Assembly: GCA_034509735.1 (NCBI GenBank)
Contig: JACGWO010000003.1
Span: 14,756,001 to 14,820,000, forward strand
From: Sesamum alatum
Lineage: Eukaryota; Streptophyta; Magnoliopsida; Lamiales; Pedaliaceae
Direction of reading: 5' to 3'
DNA length: 64,000 nucleotides
Made by a program: the position numbers and the translations under genes. How positions within the stretch are numbered: the first letter of the stretch is position 1; every line of letters begins with the position of its first letter. Below are positions 31,983 to 44,413 of this stretch, piece by piece. The notes beneath the pieces were generated by a model, which was not told where the DNA came from, ran no database searches, and worked only from the letters and a program-made list of their open reading frames with translations.

Positions 31983-34206
31983 TGAAGGGCAAACGGATCC
32001 GCCCGGGAGCGCGAGCGGAAGCGAGAAAATCGAAAACATAAAATTGAATCGCATATAAGGCGAAATCCCAAGAGGTGTACCCTTGGGTGCTCAACCGGGC
32101 GTTCGATGTAGGATATGTTAAAGTTAAAAGCATACTTATAACATATAGGGCATAGATGAAAAAGAAAGTTAAGATCTACTAAAGCGTAATAATCGTTACC
32201 TTGTAGATTTAACGTGTGCTCGGCTACTAGCGTTGTTCCCTTTTTTTTTTTTTTTGGGAATGCTCACAAATCCAAAATTATGGATTCTCCAAAGGTGATC
32301 CAAACCACACCGAAAGAAACTCACGTTCTCCTTGCTAGAAGAGAACGGGTTTAAGAAGGAATCGGTTTAAGAGAAGAACACTACGGATTAGTGTTCTCTT
32401 AAACCTACTTTATTCTTCTTCTTGATTCAAAATCAAGTGAAGAACACAAGTGAAAAGGGGGGAGATGGACGTGAGAGAGAGAGAGAGAGAGGAGAGGGCC
32501 AAATTTCTTCTTCTTTTTCCTAGAAAAAGATGAATTATGATTCACTTATGCTAGGTGTTGTATATACTCATATATATACATAATTAATGTGATTATTGGA
32601 ATGTGTCTAGGTTCATCCAAGGATGTCTAGATACATTCCAATCCATCACCATTAATTCTTCAATCAAGCCTACCAAATTTTATGGTATGATCAAATCATA
32701 CCATAAGGGAAGGGCTTGATTGGAGTTGATTTGTCTCTTTCAAAAAGCGATAAGTCAACATACCACCTTGCATGAAACATGGCTGATTTTGCTTCCTCCA
32801 AGGGAGCATTTCGGCCATGTCTAATTTGGGAAGAAGTCCAACTTCTTCCTATTCCAAAATAGGAATTATTTCTCCTCTCGGGTCAAATTTAACGGACCGG
32901 ATTTTTATCGTAATTCAACTATGATTAACCCAAAATTAAATCCAATTTAATGTCCACTTAACTTATTCCCGTTGATCTTTTAATCCAATTAAAAGATCCA
33001 ACTTCTCAACTTTCCATATTTAATCGAAAATTCAATTTACCGATTAAATGAGGGCCCGATACAATATCGGCCCGTCCATCCAATGGACTTTCCCTTAAGT
33101 AATCCAATTACTTATTTATCCTTCGAGATTGACTCCAAGTCAATCTTTCAACCTCCTCGGTGATTTGTGTGTGACCCTTTAGGTTCACCCTTAGCTAGAC
33201 TTGGGCCCGTGTCCCACAAGGACCCGTTACCATGGGTGGCCGTCTAGCAACGGTCCATGGCACTAGAGACTAGGTGAATTGGCGTGAACATTTAGGCACC
33301 GATTCTGTACGGGTACGGTCCTTCTGTCTACCGTCTCCCGGCTTTAGTCTAGGGTATGGAATTGGGCGTCGATTCCCATCCTTAACTAGGCATCTATGCT
33401 GAATAATCGAGACTATGTATGCTTCATTGTGTTGACACAGAAAACCATTTCCTGTTCGACCAACCATTATGGCCACAACTTTAAATAGCATGAACGTGTC
33501 TCCGAGTGCATAGGAGATACCTCTGTCACATACTGACACGGGACGGATCCTCTTCTTGGAATCCACCGTCCTCGCTACACATTCCGACTGCACTGGACAA
33601 GGCTTATGATGATCATCTTACGGAATGATCACCTCTCGCCAGATCCAAGATACAACCATCCTGTGCACGCGACTGCCATGATCCCTCAAGTCCGAGGACT
33701 ACTCCCGTACTATCGGAATCGGGAAAATCCAATCATACCGACCAAGCCTCCAAGGTTTTCATATGATGATCCTCGGGAGTTAGTCCAGTCGGGATCCCAG
33801 TCGACCAACCCATCGAGATCGTGTAGGCGTCCCACGCCTGTCGCTGATGAAACACGACACTCATCCAATGAACACTATTCTTGATGCAAGTCTCAATAGG
33901 ACTCTCGATGCCCTGTCTCGAGGTCCTCGACTTGGAACGTTTCAGACCCAACTCTAAATCAGTTGGTTTCATGACCACCATCCAATGCGTGGCCCAACTG
34001 CACGAGTTGTTAACCGTGTCTGTGGGCTTTGTTGCGATATAAGTAAAACACCGTTTTAGCGAATGTGAAATGAGCGCAACAAATTAAGCACCAAAAGTGA
34101 CGAGTACTCATTTTATTCATCACATGATAATATTACTTTTACATCGAGTTGTATAATAGGTTACAAATCGCCAAACCTATTGGCTTTCTGGTCACCTATT
34201 CTAACA
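31983..34206 (-). repeat. Right (5') LTR of Copia A
   Basis: 2,224 bp, starting TGAAGGGCAAACGGATCCGC and ending CACCTATTCTAACA on the plus strand. It carries a (GA)n run near 32,475-32,493 and the conserved core near 33,164-33,280. Its right neighbour is the Gypsy C integrase. Confidence 0.92.
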
Positions 34207-35271
34207 CGTTGGACCTATAATTTCACTTATTTTGTATGGGCCTCCCATTTAGCTTCTAGGTTCCCGATAGGTCCCATCGCTTCTGTCTTTGTTAGCACCA
34301 AATCTCCTTTCCTGAAAACCTCGAGGGCGTACTCTATCGTTGTATACCCTTGCCATCAGTCGTTTCTATGCCTGCACTCTGCTCCGAGCCTTATCCTTGA
34401 TTTCTTCAATTAGGTCCAACTCTCCCCTTTTGGCGTACGAGTTATCTTTTTCATTGTAAGGATGTACTCTCCAAGTTTCTTCTTCTATTTTAGCTTGGAG
34501 CACTTCTTCTGTCCCGTAGACCAAGTTGAAAGGCGTTTCTTGTGTTTCTTGTCATGGGGTGGTGCGAAATGCCCATAAGACTCCAGGGAGTTCATGCACC
34601 CAATTCCCCTTGGCATCTCCTAGACGCGTCTTCAGTTGATGAAGGATGGTTCTGTTGGTTACCTCAGCTTGCCCATTTACCTGAGGATTACTTATTAAAG
34701 TAAAGAGTTGTTCGATTTTCAGTTCCTCAAGCCAGTCCTTTATCTTGCTCCCCTGAAATTGTGTTCCGTTGTCTGTGACTATGGCTCGAGGGATGCCAAA
34801 TCAACAAATGATGTTTTGCCAAACGAATTTGATCACATCCTTCTCCGTATATTTCGCTAGTGGTTCTGGCTCCACCTACTTTGTGAAATAGTCAACAACA
34901 ACGATCAAGTATTCCTATTGTCCTACTGCTCGGGGCAATTTTCCCACTATATCCATTCCCTACGTTTTGAACGGGCAAGGGCTTTCTAGAGTTTTCATAA
35001 ATACAGCCGGGTTATGTAAATGATTTGTGTGCTTTTGACACGGGGAACATTTTCGCACTATGGCTGTGGCGTCTTTCAATATGGTTAGCTAATAATACAC
35101 TTGCCTTAAAAACTTTTTTGGCGAGAGATCTGGCTCCTGAGTGATTGCTACAACTGCTTCGTGTACCTCTCGAAGAACGTATTCCGCCCTTTCAGGTCCC
35201 AAGCATTTCAGAAGGAGTGAAGAGAATTCTCTTTTATACAACTCCCCATCAGGTAAGATGAACATTGTTGC
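34207..35271 (-). pseudogene. Gypsy C integrase, decayed
   Basis: Read from right to left on the minus strand: a degenerate zinc-binding region ending KCSPCQKHTN, then GMDIVGKLPRAVGQ (first Asp, with the preceding Trp codon turned into a stop), VVDYFTK, AIVTDNGTQFQGSK (second Asp), NPQVNGQAEVTNRTI (catalytic Glu) and the C-terminal LGVLWAFRTTP … ETPFNLVYGTEEV region. Several stops occur. It breaks off at the Copia A boundary and resumes at 21,749. Confidence 0.85.
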
Positions 35272-35910
35272 TCACAATTTGATCATCCTCACTTCCTTTG
35301 GATCTTGTGGGAGTATCCCTTTTTGGAGATATTGGATGATTGGCGTTTTCCAGTGTAAGATCTCATTTTCTCCCGTAAGCACTTCTTGTCCGTCTTCCCC
35401 TTTATTATATTTCTCCCTAACTTCTGGATACGCCACTGACAACAAGGTTACAGTTCTTCCCTTCAGAAACGGTATCGAACTTGCCATTTTAGCCAACTGG
35501 TCGGCCGCTGAGTTTTGTTCTCTCGGAATCCGTTGTAAAACGAATTCTTCAAATTTATCTCTCTCCGCTTGCAGCCTCGCAAGGTATTTGGTCATTTTTT
35601 CTTGTCGTGCCTCATATTCTCCTCCGGCTTGATTAAATATGAGCTTTGAATCACTAAAGGCATGGACTTTTCTTGCTCCCGCCGCGAGAATTAGCTTACA
35701 TCTTGCTAGGATGGCTTCATACTCAGCTTCGTTATTAGAGGCTGGGAATTCCAGAGTGATGGCATACTCTATTCTATCCGCTTCTGGGGTTTCAATGACT
35801 ATTCCTACACCGCTTCTTGTAGAAGTGGATGATCCATCGACAAACATTCTCCATATATTGGCTTTTGCTTTAGTTTCTTCTCCGGCTATTTCTGAGAGAA
35901 AATCTGCCAA
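35272..35910 (-). pseudogene. Gypsy C RNase H
   Basis: 213-codon frame with MFVDGSSTSTRSGVGIV (first catalytic Asp), SNNEAEYEAILA (Glu), VHAFSDSKLIFNQ (Asp) and REQNSAADQLAKMAS: the plant-type (dual) RNase H motifs of Tat-lineage Gypsy elements. Its N-terminal connection (ADFLSE preceded by AIKVQVL) ends at the Copia B insertion; the upstream part of pol resumes at 56,042. Confidence 0.88.
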
Positions 35911-35930
35911 GACTTGTACTTTAATGGCTG

Positions 35931-38166
35931 TGAAAGAATGTGTGTGGATCGGCCCGGGAGATTAACGCGAATAGCGGAAGCGCGAAATAGTGCGTAATAA
36001 AAAATTACATAACATAATTAAACGGAATTTAAATCATGCATAACATAAATAAACGAATCAAGGGGTGTGCCCTTGATTCTCCCGGGCGTTCGGTGTATCT
36101 CATGTTCAATAAAACACAACATGGAGGACATAGAATTAGAAACGAAAACCATAATTAAAGAACCTACCCGGTTGTAGTTTTGTCTTCATTCGGCTACATG
36201 CATTGTTCCCCGTTTTGCACCAAGATCTCAAAAAAGAGACCCTCTAAATCATCTCACTCGCTCCACCGGAAAGCAAACAACTCTTGTGCTAGCAAGAAAT
36301 TATTTTGGGGAGAAGAGACATCGATACACGCTATGAATTAACGCAATCAATGTCTCTTATGTTCTTAACTTGAATAAAACAAGAAGAACAAAGTAGTATT
36401 CTTGGAGAGTGAAATAAGGATGGACGAAATTTTGAGAGGAAATTGAGAGATGAGAGTTGTAGAGAATACTAGGTGTGAGTGTGTGTTTTTTTGAGTATTT
36501 ATAGAAGATGGAATTCCTATTCATTCTCAAACTCTTCCAAAGAGACACACTTTGACTAGGATTTTGACCTAGTCAAATCCTAGTCAAATTAGGATTGATT
36601 AAGTCAAATTAATCATGGCCCTTCATCTCATCATTCTCTAGATCAAATCTTGTCCATCCATTTTGATGGGCTTTATGGAATGGGCCTATTTAATTCTAAA
36701 TTAAATATTCCCATGGACTTTATATTAAATCATATTTAATATACTAAGCCCATTAATTAATTAATGGAAAGGACTTATTTAATTCTAAATTAAATAGTCC
36801 CATGGACTTTATATTAAATCCTATTTAATATATCAAGCCCATTAATTAATTCCATAGAATGAGATTATTTAATTCTAAATTAAATTGTCCTATGAACTTT
36901 ATATTAAATCCTATTTAATATACCAAGCCCACTAATTAATTAATTCACCCTTTTAATCTAATTAAAAGGAAAGCCCATGCTTTATAAACTTCATAAATCT
37001 AATTTATGAACTCAAGCCCGATTATTCAAAATAATCCATCATGGCTTGAATCTCCAAGAAGTATAATTTAATTCCATTAAATTAAACCTTCTCCCGGATT
37101 AATTCCAAATTAATTCCCTTTCATTTGGTGTAGCGGGTGTGACTCTTTAGGTTCACCTTTCAGCTAGACTTGGACCTACTTTTTGTTATTTCATAACCAA
37201 AGTAGTCCGTTACCATGGGTGGCCATCTAGCAACGGTCCATGGCACTAGAGACTAGGTGAATTTATGGTGTGAACATTTAGGCTCCGAGTTATACGCAGG
37301 TGCGGTCCTACCAACGCTCGATACGTACGGGTACGGTCCTACTGTCGCCTGTCTCCCGGCCTTTAGTCTAGGGGTCGGTTCCCATTCTTGACTAGGCAAC
37401 TATGCATTATGCTCGAGATAGGTTTAACTCGACGTAGGAAATCCTTTCCCACTACATCAAGTGCTATGGCCATAGACTTTGTGAGTTTAAACCATCTCCG
37501 AGCGCATAGGAGATCTTGCTGTCATATCCTTTGACAGGGGACAGATCCTATCTTGGAATTCACCGTTCTTACATACTCCGACTGCACTGGACGAGGCTTA
37601 TGATGACCATGTAATATAACCGGTCAAATTTCACCATATCCAAGATACAACCTTGGTATGTAGGGGACTGCCGTGATCCTCAAGTCCGAGGACTAATCCC
37701 GTACTATCGGAACTGGGAATACGAGTCATACCGACCAAGCCCCAGTGGCTTCCATATGACGATTCCCGCGAGTCACCTCAGTCGACCGCTCCCCAGCAGG
37801 CCGACCCACTAATACTGTTTAGACGATCCTCATCACCCGTCGATGAAACACGAAGATGCTTAGTGCAAGTCTCAAATGGATTCTCGATGCCCTGTCTCGA
37901 GATTCCTTTGACTTGGAGTGTTTCAGACCGATTCGGCGAAACTGATTTCATGAACCTACCTCCAAGCGTAGTTCCAATTTCCCATAATGTTATCTCAGTC
38001 TGTGGGCGTTTGTTGTAACATCGTAATGATGCAAGCAGTAAGTAAAACAAACTCATGCCTATGAATCCTTACTACATTCATTAATATAATATTACTTGTT
38101 CACAGATTGACGAATAGTTTCTCAGAACAGCCAATATCATTGACTTTCTGGTCACCTATTCTAACA
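35931..38166 (-). repeat. Left (3') LTR of Copia B
   Basis: 2,236 bp, starting TGAAAGAATGTGTGTGGATC. It contains the ~90-bp triplication (about 36,684-36,955) and the conserved core near 37,132-37,265. It is followed by AATCTCCCACTTGACC, the complement of the polypurine tract. Confidence 0.93.
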
Positions 38167-40699
38167 ATCTCCCACTTGACCAATAAGTCAATTACCCACT
38201 TTGTTCAGAATCCTCTGAGTATGAGTAATCTACGATACCGACTAAGGTATTGTGAGTCCACTCATATTCCTTGCGAAGCAATACGGTCTAACCGTGTTAC
38301 CTCTATCCACCATTGCCTCCTAGAGATGGTGGTTGTCTAAGAATATTTTCGTGGATCTTGTGATGAGATCTCGTGCCAATACTCCCATAGCCAAGTTGCC
38401 TGCCACATAGGCGAACATGGCTTGGTCGTGCTAGGCGCCACGTCCATCCTATGGACGCGGTCTTCATCAGTGACCACTATCCGATGCACTCGTCATTGGG
38501 ACTGACTGTGCATACCTTTGAGACTAACTAGTTTTCACTTTATTCTCTGGAAGCTAGTATCGTTTTAGCCTTCCAAAGCAACTCTCAACAGACGGTGCAT
38601 CATGAACACATCTTTAGTCCTTATTCAGGTACTAAGGATCGTTCTTGATTGCTGTCTTCAACCCCTCAGTGCATTATCAATTTATGTTGAGCCATGCTAG
38701 AAGCACTCTCAACATCGGTTCCTATGCACCGAGTAAACATATCATATGTTTGCCTAGGGTTAAGACGTAGGGGATACTCAACATCCAATCCTTCTCATTA
38801 GTCCACCGTGACTAAGTCTTGAATGGCTTGATGCTTTATGCATAGTATCCAAGTTTTCTCATCAGTCTTACTATGACTGAGTCTCGAACAACTTGTCTCT
38901 CTACATGTTTTGAGTTTTCTCATCAGTCTACCATGACTGAGTCTTTGAAAAGCTCAATTTATGATATGTATGTGGGAACCCTAAAATGTCATGGAGAATT
39001 TTTCGTGAGTTACAGTTTGTGTTTTAGTGATTCCTAATGCCTTGAATTCATCCATGAATCAAGATATTACACACTTAAACACTTGAAACACTATTTCTTC
39101 TCCCACTGACCACCTACGTCGTTTAAGACCGAGTCATGCTCCGTATGAGCTCGTCAAAACGAATATTCCAGTTATGCGGTGTTTCAAACCTTGTTTGAAT
39201 TTCCTAGTGGATTCTATGGCTCCTCTCCATAAATCCTACTACGATGTCCAACATCACGTTCCGCAGGTCATTTGGATTACTATCCAAATTTGACCGAACA
39301 TATCCCGATCACTCGTACCTCTTACGACATTCGGGTTCGTTCTTAAGGGGACTTGGAATATGATCAATTTAAGAAATGCGATTCTAAGCAACGTTAGTAT
39401 TATTCTGTGGTAAACTTGTACAAATTAGACACCGAGTTTAATTTGTCTCCCACTAGTCCCTTGACGTATGTAGGATCCTTCTACATGCTCAAGGATTTTG
39501 TCGGGACACAGGCTTGCCAAACCATGGCTCCTTGGGCGTGACTCCTAGCAAAGTGCCACGTTCCTTACGTTGGCAATTTTAAGTCTACGTCTACACGGGC
39601 TAAGGTAATTGGGCGAAACTTCGATCGATCTTCGTCCAACGAGATTCGATCATTTCCTTTATCAGAGACCGTCATACTTGGCCTTTATAGGAAACGTTTC
39701 ATTGAGAATTCCATTCTCAACTTGGATGCTCAAGAGCTCCCACTAAATACACGGCCTTTTCGATCCTATCGAAACAGGTTTAATTTTGCAACCATTTATG
39801 GTTCACCTCCTTAAGTCTAATTCCCAAACCTCCTATGGGACCTTTAGACTTTTGAACCCTCTTATGGTCTTGTGTATTAGTAACCTACAATTGTCTTATT
39901 GGATCCCTTCCAATAGACTATTTGGCAAGCCTACTTCGTCCAACAAAGAGCTTTGGGACTTTCTTCTTTATAAAAGACTCGTAAATTTAGTCGATTCGAA
40001 TCATCTATTTCTAGATTCATCGAACTTTCCAATTTACTTATCTTTTAATAAGAAGAAACGTCCTAGTTGTTGTAGATGCCAAATTTGTAAGTTGGTCTTG
40101 ATTAATCCATTTAGTTAATTTGAATTTTGAGTATCCATAAACCTTTTATGGGATGGTGTTCAAGGAATTTACGTGTAACTACTAGCAAACATGAATCAAT
40201 ATTCAATAATTTTGTTTGATCAAATATGTATGTAATAAACCTTTGTCCAACAAAGAGACATACTTTTGATCATGCTAGGTTACGTAATTCCTATATTATC
40301 CTAACATGATCACGATTATGGGCCTAACAAGTCTCTAGTCCTTTTCATCAATGGACCTTGCCATTGTTGAATCCTAGGACTGTTCTTGGCTTTTAAGTAC
40401 TCATTCACTTTCTGCAAACCACCCGCAGATTAGTGATAGGAACGGTATCAAATACCAAAAAGTGATCATGTCAATACTCAATATCAAATTTTACCTACAT
40501 TGGAGAGGGGTTTAGAATACTCCCTTTTCCAATGGCCCTCTTTACGACAGTAAATGCTTACGTTCTTATAATCTATGAACTTGACTGCTTGAACCTTTTG
40601 CTCTTTCCTTTACCTCCACCTTGTGTTGTAAAGGAAAAACACTTGAAGTGCTTTAATAGTTGATGTTACCTTACCCTTCTTCCTCTTTTGGCGTCTGGC
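38167..40699 (-). pseudogene. Copia B pol and gag-end relic
   Basis: No minus frame longer than 60 codons remains, yet homology to elements A and E can be followed: the RNase H C-terminal region (TTCTTAGACAACCACCATCT against the R-Y-H-L-L segment), the 'GGAAGCTAG … AGCCTTCCA' RNase H start near 38,550, RT and integrase fragments, and a zinc-knuckle relic near 40,500-40,560 (complement encodes a CRKEGHWKRE-like string in broken frames). The total is about 2.5 kb where about 3.4 kb would be expected, so large deletions occurred. Confidence 0.7.
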
Positions 40700-40704
40700 A
40701 CCCT

Positions 40705-42690
40705 TTTTAGAATAGGTGACCATGTAAGCCAATTTTGGCAGGAATATGTAACCTATGTCTAGACAATTTCAGGTGTTTGATAAATCATTAATGAATAAAG
40801 AAGTGAATTTCATTTGGCATCACTTTGTTTGTGTTCACTTATATTTGTTTTCCATATCTGTTCACTACGCAAACAAAGCCCACGGACTGAGAATCAATTT
40901 CGGGGACTGGGACTACGCTTGGAGGTAGGTCCATGGAATCAGTCTTCCCGAATCAGTCCGGAAATCTTCAAGTCAAGGAATCCCGAAAATGGGTACCGGG
41001 ATTCCATTTGAGACTTGCACTAAGCACCTGCTGTCGTGTTTCATCGACGGGTGACGAAGGTCGTCTAAGCAGTGTTAGTGGGTTAGCATGCTAGGACGCA
41101 GCTGACTGAGGTGACTCGCGGGAACCGTCTTACGGAGGACCTTGAGTATGGTCAGCAAGGTATGACGTGAATTCCCAGTTCCAACGGTACATGCCAAGTC
41201 CTTTGACTTGAGGAATTGCTCAGTTTACCTGTACGTTAGGGCTGTATCTTAGATATGGTGAGAGATTGCCAGAATTCTCTTTGGTAGTCATAAGCCATGT
41301 CTAGTACAGTTCTGGTGTACAAAGTGACAGTAGTTTCCAAGAAAGGATCTGTCTCCTGCCAATAGGTATTGACAGTTGAGTCTCATGTATGCTCTGTGTC
41401 TTGTCCCTAAAATCTGTGGCCACAGTAACTGAACAGAAGGGAAGGATTCCCTTGCGGCGTTTAGTGAGGACAGACCGACACTTAGGTCCAAAATGGGTAC
41501 CTGCATTATCCGTGCCCCAGACTCTAAGTGATGAGACCGAAGACAGAAGGACAAGTGTACTGTTAGAGCCTAAATGTTCATCCCTGAATATTTCACCTAG
41601 TCTCTAGTGCCATGGACCGTTGCTAGATGGCCACCCATGGTAACGGAAGGATTCTAGGAATCCGACCAAGTCTAGCTGAAAGGTGAACCTAAAGAGTCAC
41701 ACACTGTCCACACACATTTAGATATTTAATTAGGAATTAAATATTGGAGTGAAGGAATGATTAAATTGGATTTAATCGGGTCCTTTATTTTTTTCTTGGA
41801 GAAATAATTCCTTCTATTAGATATAAGGAATTAAATTGATAAATTAGATTTATCAAAGGGATTTATTTAATGGGCTTAAATAATATTTATATTTATTTTA
41901 GCCTCTTGGAAATATTTAAATAGGTTTTTAAATATTCCATTAAATTAAATTAAATCAACGGTGAGATGAATGGGAGAGATGGATGGCTAGGATTGTTTTG
42001 ACTAGGTCAAAACACTACTTTGACTAGGACTTTGACTAGGTCAAAATCCTAGTCAAAATAGAGTTCTTGAAAGAGGAGTTTAAAGAGGATTAGACTCCTC
42101 TTCTATATAAACCCTAGCATCCTACAAGTTGAATGATGATGAAACTCCAACACACACACTACAACACACACACACGGATTCTCTCTCCCTCTCTCTCGTC
42201 CGATTCTCTCTCCCTCTCCAAGAAATATTTTCTTGGTTCTTTTTGTTCTTGGAACATTAAGAACTTGATGAATCAATACCATTAATCAATAATGTGTTAT
42301 TGATTCATCCACTCCAAAAACATAAACTTGTTCGTTGCTAGCACGACGTGCAAGATACGTGGGTGGATCGTGTGTCACGATTTAAAGGGTCTCAAAGACG
42401 AGATCTTGGTGCAAAACGGGGAACAACGCTTGTAGCCGTTGAAGACGAAAACGACAACGGGTAGGTCTCGTTTTAATGTTTCGTCCTCTCTTTAATTTCC
42501 AACCCTATGGCCTCCATGATTTATTTTGTGTTATTCGTTCATGAGATACACCGAACGCCCGGGAAATTTCAAAGGCACACCCTTTGAAACGTGTTTTAAT
42601 TTAAAAAGCATGTTTAAATTCCGTTTTAATTTTAATTATACCGCGCTTCCGCATTCGCGTTTTTCCCGGGACGATCCACAATTTCTTTCA
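40705..42690 (+). repeat. 5' LTR of Copia E
   Basis: 1,986 bp; begins TTTTAGAATAGG (the 3' LTR has TGTTAGAATAGG, so the first G is mutated) and ends TTTCTTTCA. The conserved LTR core is at 41,598-41,702. Confidence 0.95.
42114..42121 (+). promoter_or_regulatory. TATA box of Copia E 5' LTR
   Basis: TATATAAA after CTCCTCTTC, followed by ACCCTAGCATCC. It would start transcription near 42,145, giving an R-U5 of about 540 nt. The same box is at 50,332-50,339 in the 3' LTR. Confidence 0.65.
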
Positions 42691-42707
42691 GTGGTATCAG
42701 AGCCCGG
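42691..42707 (+). other. Primer-binding site of Copia E
   Basis: GTGGTATCAGAGCCCGG directly after the LTR; TGGTATCAGAGC matches plant initiator tRNA-Met. Confidence 0.92.
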
Positions 42708-42905
42708 TTCGGTGTATAGGCCTAGGGTTTATGTGCGTTTTAAGCATGAAATGTGATTTAGCATGTTTTAATTGAATCTTGAATTTCTTGATTATTAAAG
42801 CATGTTATTTTATTGCTTTTAATTCGTGTGAATTTATGAATGTTGGTGTTTTTTTCTGTTTTTCTTGGGAAACTGGATGGGAAATTAATCTGAAAACGAG
42901 AGAAA

Positions 42906-43346
42906 ACGCCACAGCCGGCCGGCTGGCCGTGCGCAGCCGAGCACTGCCGGTAGGGCGGACGCGCGCAGGCATGGGAAGCCTGCGCGCGCGCGCACTGCCG
43001 GCCGCGCAGGGGCAGCGCGCAGCCAGGATGGCTGCGCGCGGGCGTGCCCGCATGGAAGCGCCTCCAGGTGCGCGCGCGGGTAGACAAAGGAGTCTGCGCG
43101 GCGCGCGCCCGGCAGGCACGCCCAGTGCGCGTCTGCCGCGCGCGCTCTGCGCACAGCGCAGGCACACGGCCGGCGGCCAGCAAGCCAGCGCGCGCAAGGA
43201 AGAGGAGCCTGCGCGCGCGTCGGCCTGCCGATGCGCTAGGCCGTGCAGTGCGCTGCCGGTCAGGCGCGCGCGCAAACAGGCAGGGGCCTGCGCGCGCGCG
43301 GCCGGCCGGCTGGCTGCCGCAGGCGGCGGCGGCCGGTGGCTGTGAA
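42906..43346. other. GC-rich tract in the leader of Copia E
   Basis: About 440 bp of strongly GC- and CpG-rich sequence dominated by CGCGCG, GCCGGCC and GCAGG words. The overlapping open frames on both strands have low-complexity Ala/Arg composition and no known domain, and the counterparts in A and B do not keep a frame, so I do not annotate protein. Confidence 0.85.
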
Positions 43347-44083
43347 GCTAGGGTTTTGAAACCCTAGTGTTATTTTATTTTAAATTAATTTTCAGTTTTA
43401 ATTTTGAATTAATTCTGAAAAATCGTTTTTTTTGGGTTCAATTTTTCCTAAGTTCCTAAAGACATTATTTTAGGAGTAAAATAAATTGGATTTGGAATCC
43501 CGGGGTTATTTTACTTAAGATAATGAGGAAAGGTTTTCCTAAAACGAGAAAAAAAAAAGGATTAATATTACCAATATTTATATATTTTTTTTTATTTTCA
43601 CACGTTGGGCACATGTTCATTTATTTTCATCTTGGATTAATATGATTGGAAATCATGTGTTGCTGGAATATTATGATTATGTGATTGGATCATGTAATTA
43701 CGTGTGTTGGATGGAAATGGATGATCACGAGCCCTAGACCGAATGTATGGTTTAATTTTCTGTTGGGCCTGTGTGCCTCTTTAACTGCTTTCTCCTTCTC
43801 TCTTTCTAGTGCCTTGGAATAATAAGGCTTTCTACCTCCCTCCTTATGTACTCCCCCCGGGTTTTCGCTGGGGTTTCTATTTTTAATATGTAATGAGAGT
43901 AGACTAGGAGTGAGGTTTCTTTTTGTAATTGGTGGAGAAGAAGGACCACATGGAGAGCCCAGACCGGAGGTCCCTTGGAGTTTTCCATGAAGTGAAGAAA
44001 GAGAAAAGAGACCAAGGCCCATCAGCATGATGATTGGGTTACTATTATTGTAATAGTATAGGACCAACCCTAGATTGACCATA

Positions 44084-44107
44084 GATCCACTGCGGGCTCA
44101 GTGGATC
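44084..44107 (+). other. Stem-loop 1 in the Copia E leader
   Basis: GATCCACTG, loop CGGGCT, CAGTGGATC: a perfect 9-bp stem with a 6-nt loop. A (30,864-30,887) and B (52,283-52,306) keep the stem with wobble pairs. Confidence 0.6.
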
Positions 44108-44288
44108 GCATAGGATTCGGGCTCGTGATCATCCAACAGGGGCGTGCTAGGCTTTAATTTTGCATGTGGTTATTATGATGGATGAATGGCTTTTATTTAT
44201 CATATAACTGCTATGGATGGATTTTATTTATGCATTATGGATGAATGTATGCATATATATTATGAGATCTCGGTCATTCACTACTCTC

Positions 44289-44307
44289 ACATTGGTTGGA
44301 CCAATGT
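44289..44307 (+). other. Stem-loop 2 in the Copia E leader
   Basis: ACATTGGT, TGG, ACCAATGT. One pair differs between elements (A-U in E, U-A in A, C-G in B) while pairing is preserved. Counterparts at 30,704-30,720 and 52,073-52,089. Confidence 0.55.
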
Positions 44308-44413
44308 TGAAATATTAGACCCTAGATAAAGTAGACATGAACTCTAGGAGTTTGTCCATGCCTTCCAATCCATGGCACAGTGAGGAAGCTGTTTTAGGTC
44401 AATAGCGTGGTCT

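Larger units (their letters stand above)
21750..34206 (-). mobile_element. Copia element A, full length, nested in Gypsy C
   Basis: LTRs at 21,750-23,965 and 31,983-34,206, both TG…CA in the minus orientation. A primer-binding site (TGGTATCAGAG) lies next to the right LTR and a polypurine tract (AAGTGGGAGATT) next to the left one, so transcription runs right to left. Gag, protease, integrase, RT and RNase H follow in Copia order between 30,133 and 23,966, interrupted by a solo LTR of family B. Several stops and frameshifts show it is dead. No 5-bp duplication is seen (TGCCA left, CGTTG right), but the host Gypsy reading frame continues across the insertion. Confidence 0.9.

Noticed and set aside
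39786..40118. 110-codon plus frame in the interior of Copia B
   Set aside because: Antisense to the decayed pol relic; no domain.
42779..43345. Long overlapping frames on both strands in the GC-rich tract
   Set aside because: Ala/Arg/Gly-rich low complexity in every frame, explained by the absence of AT-rich stop codons; not conserved in A and B.
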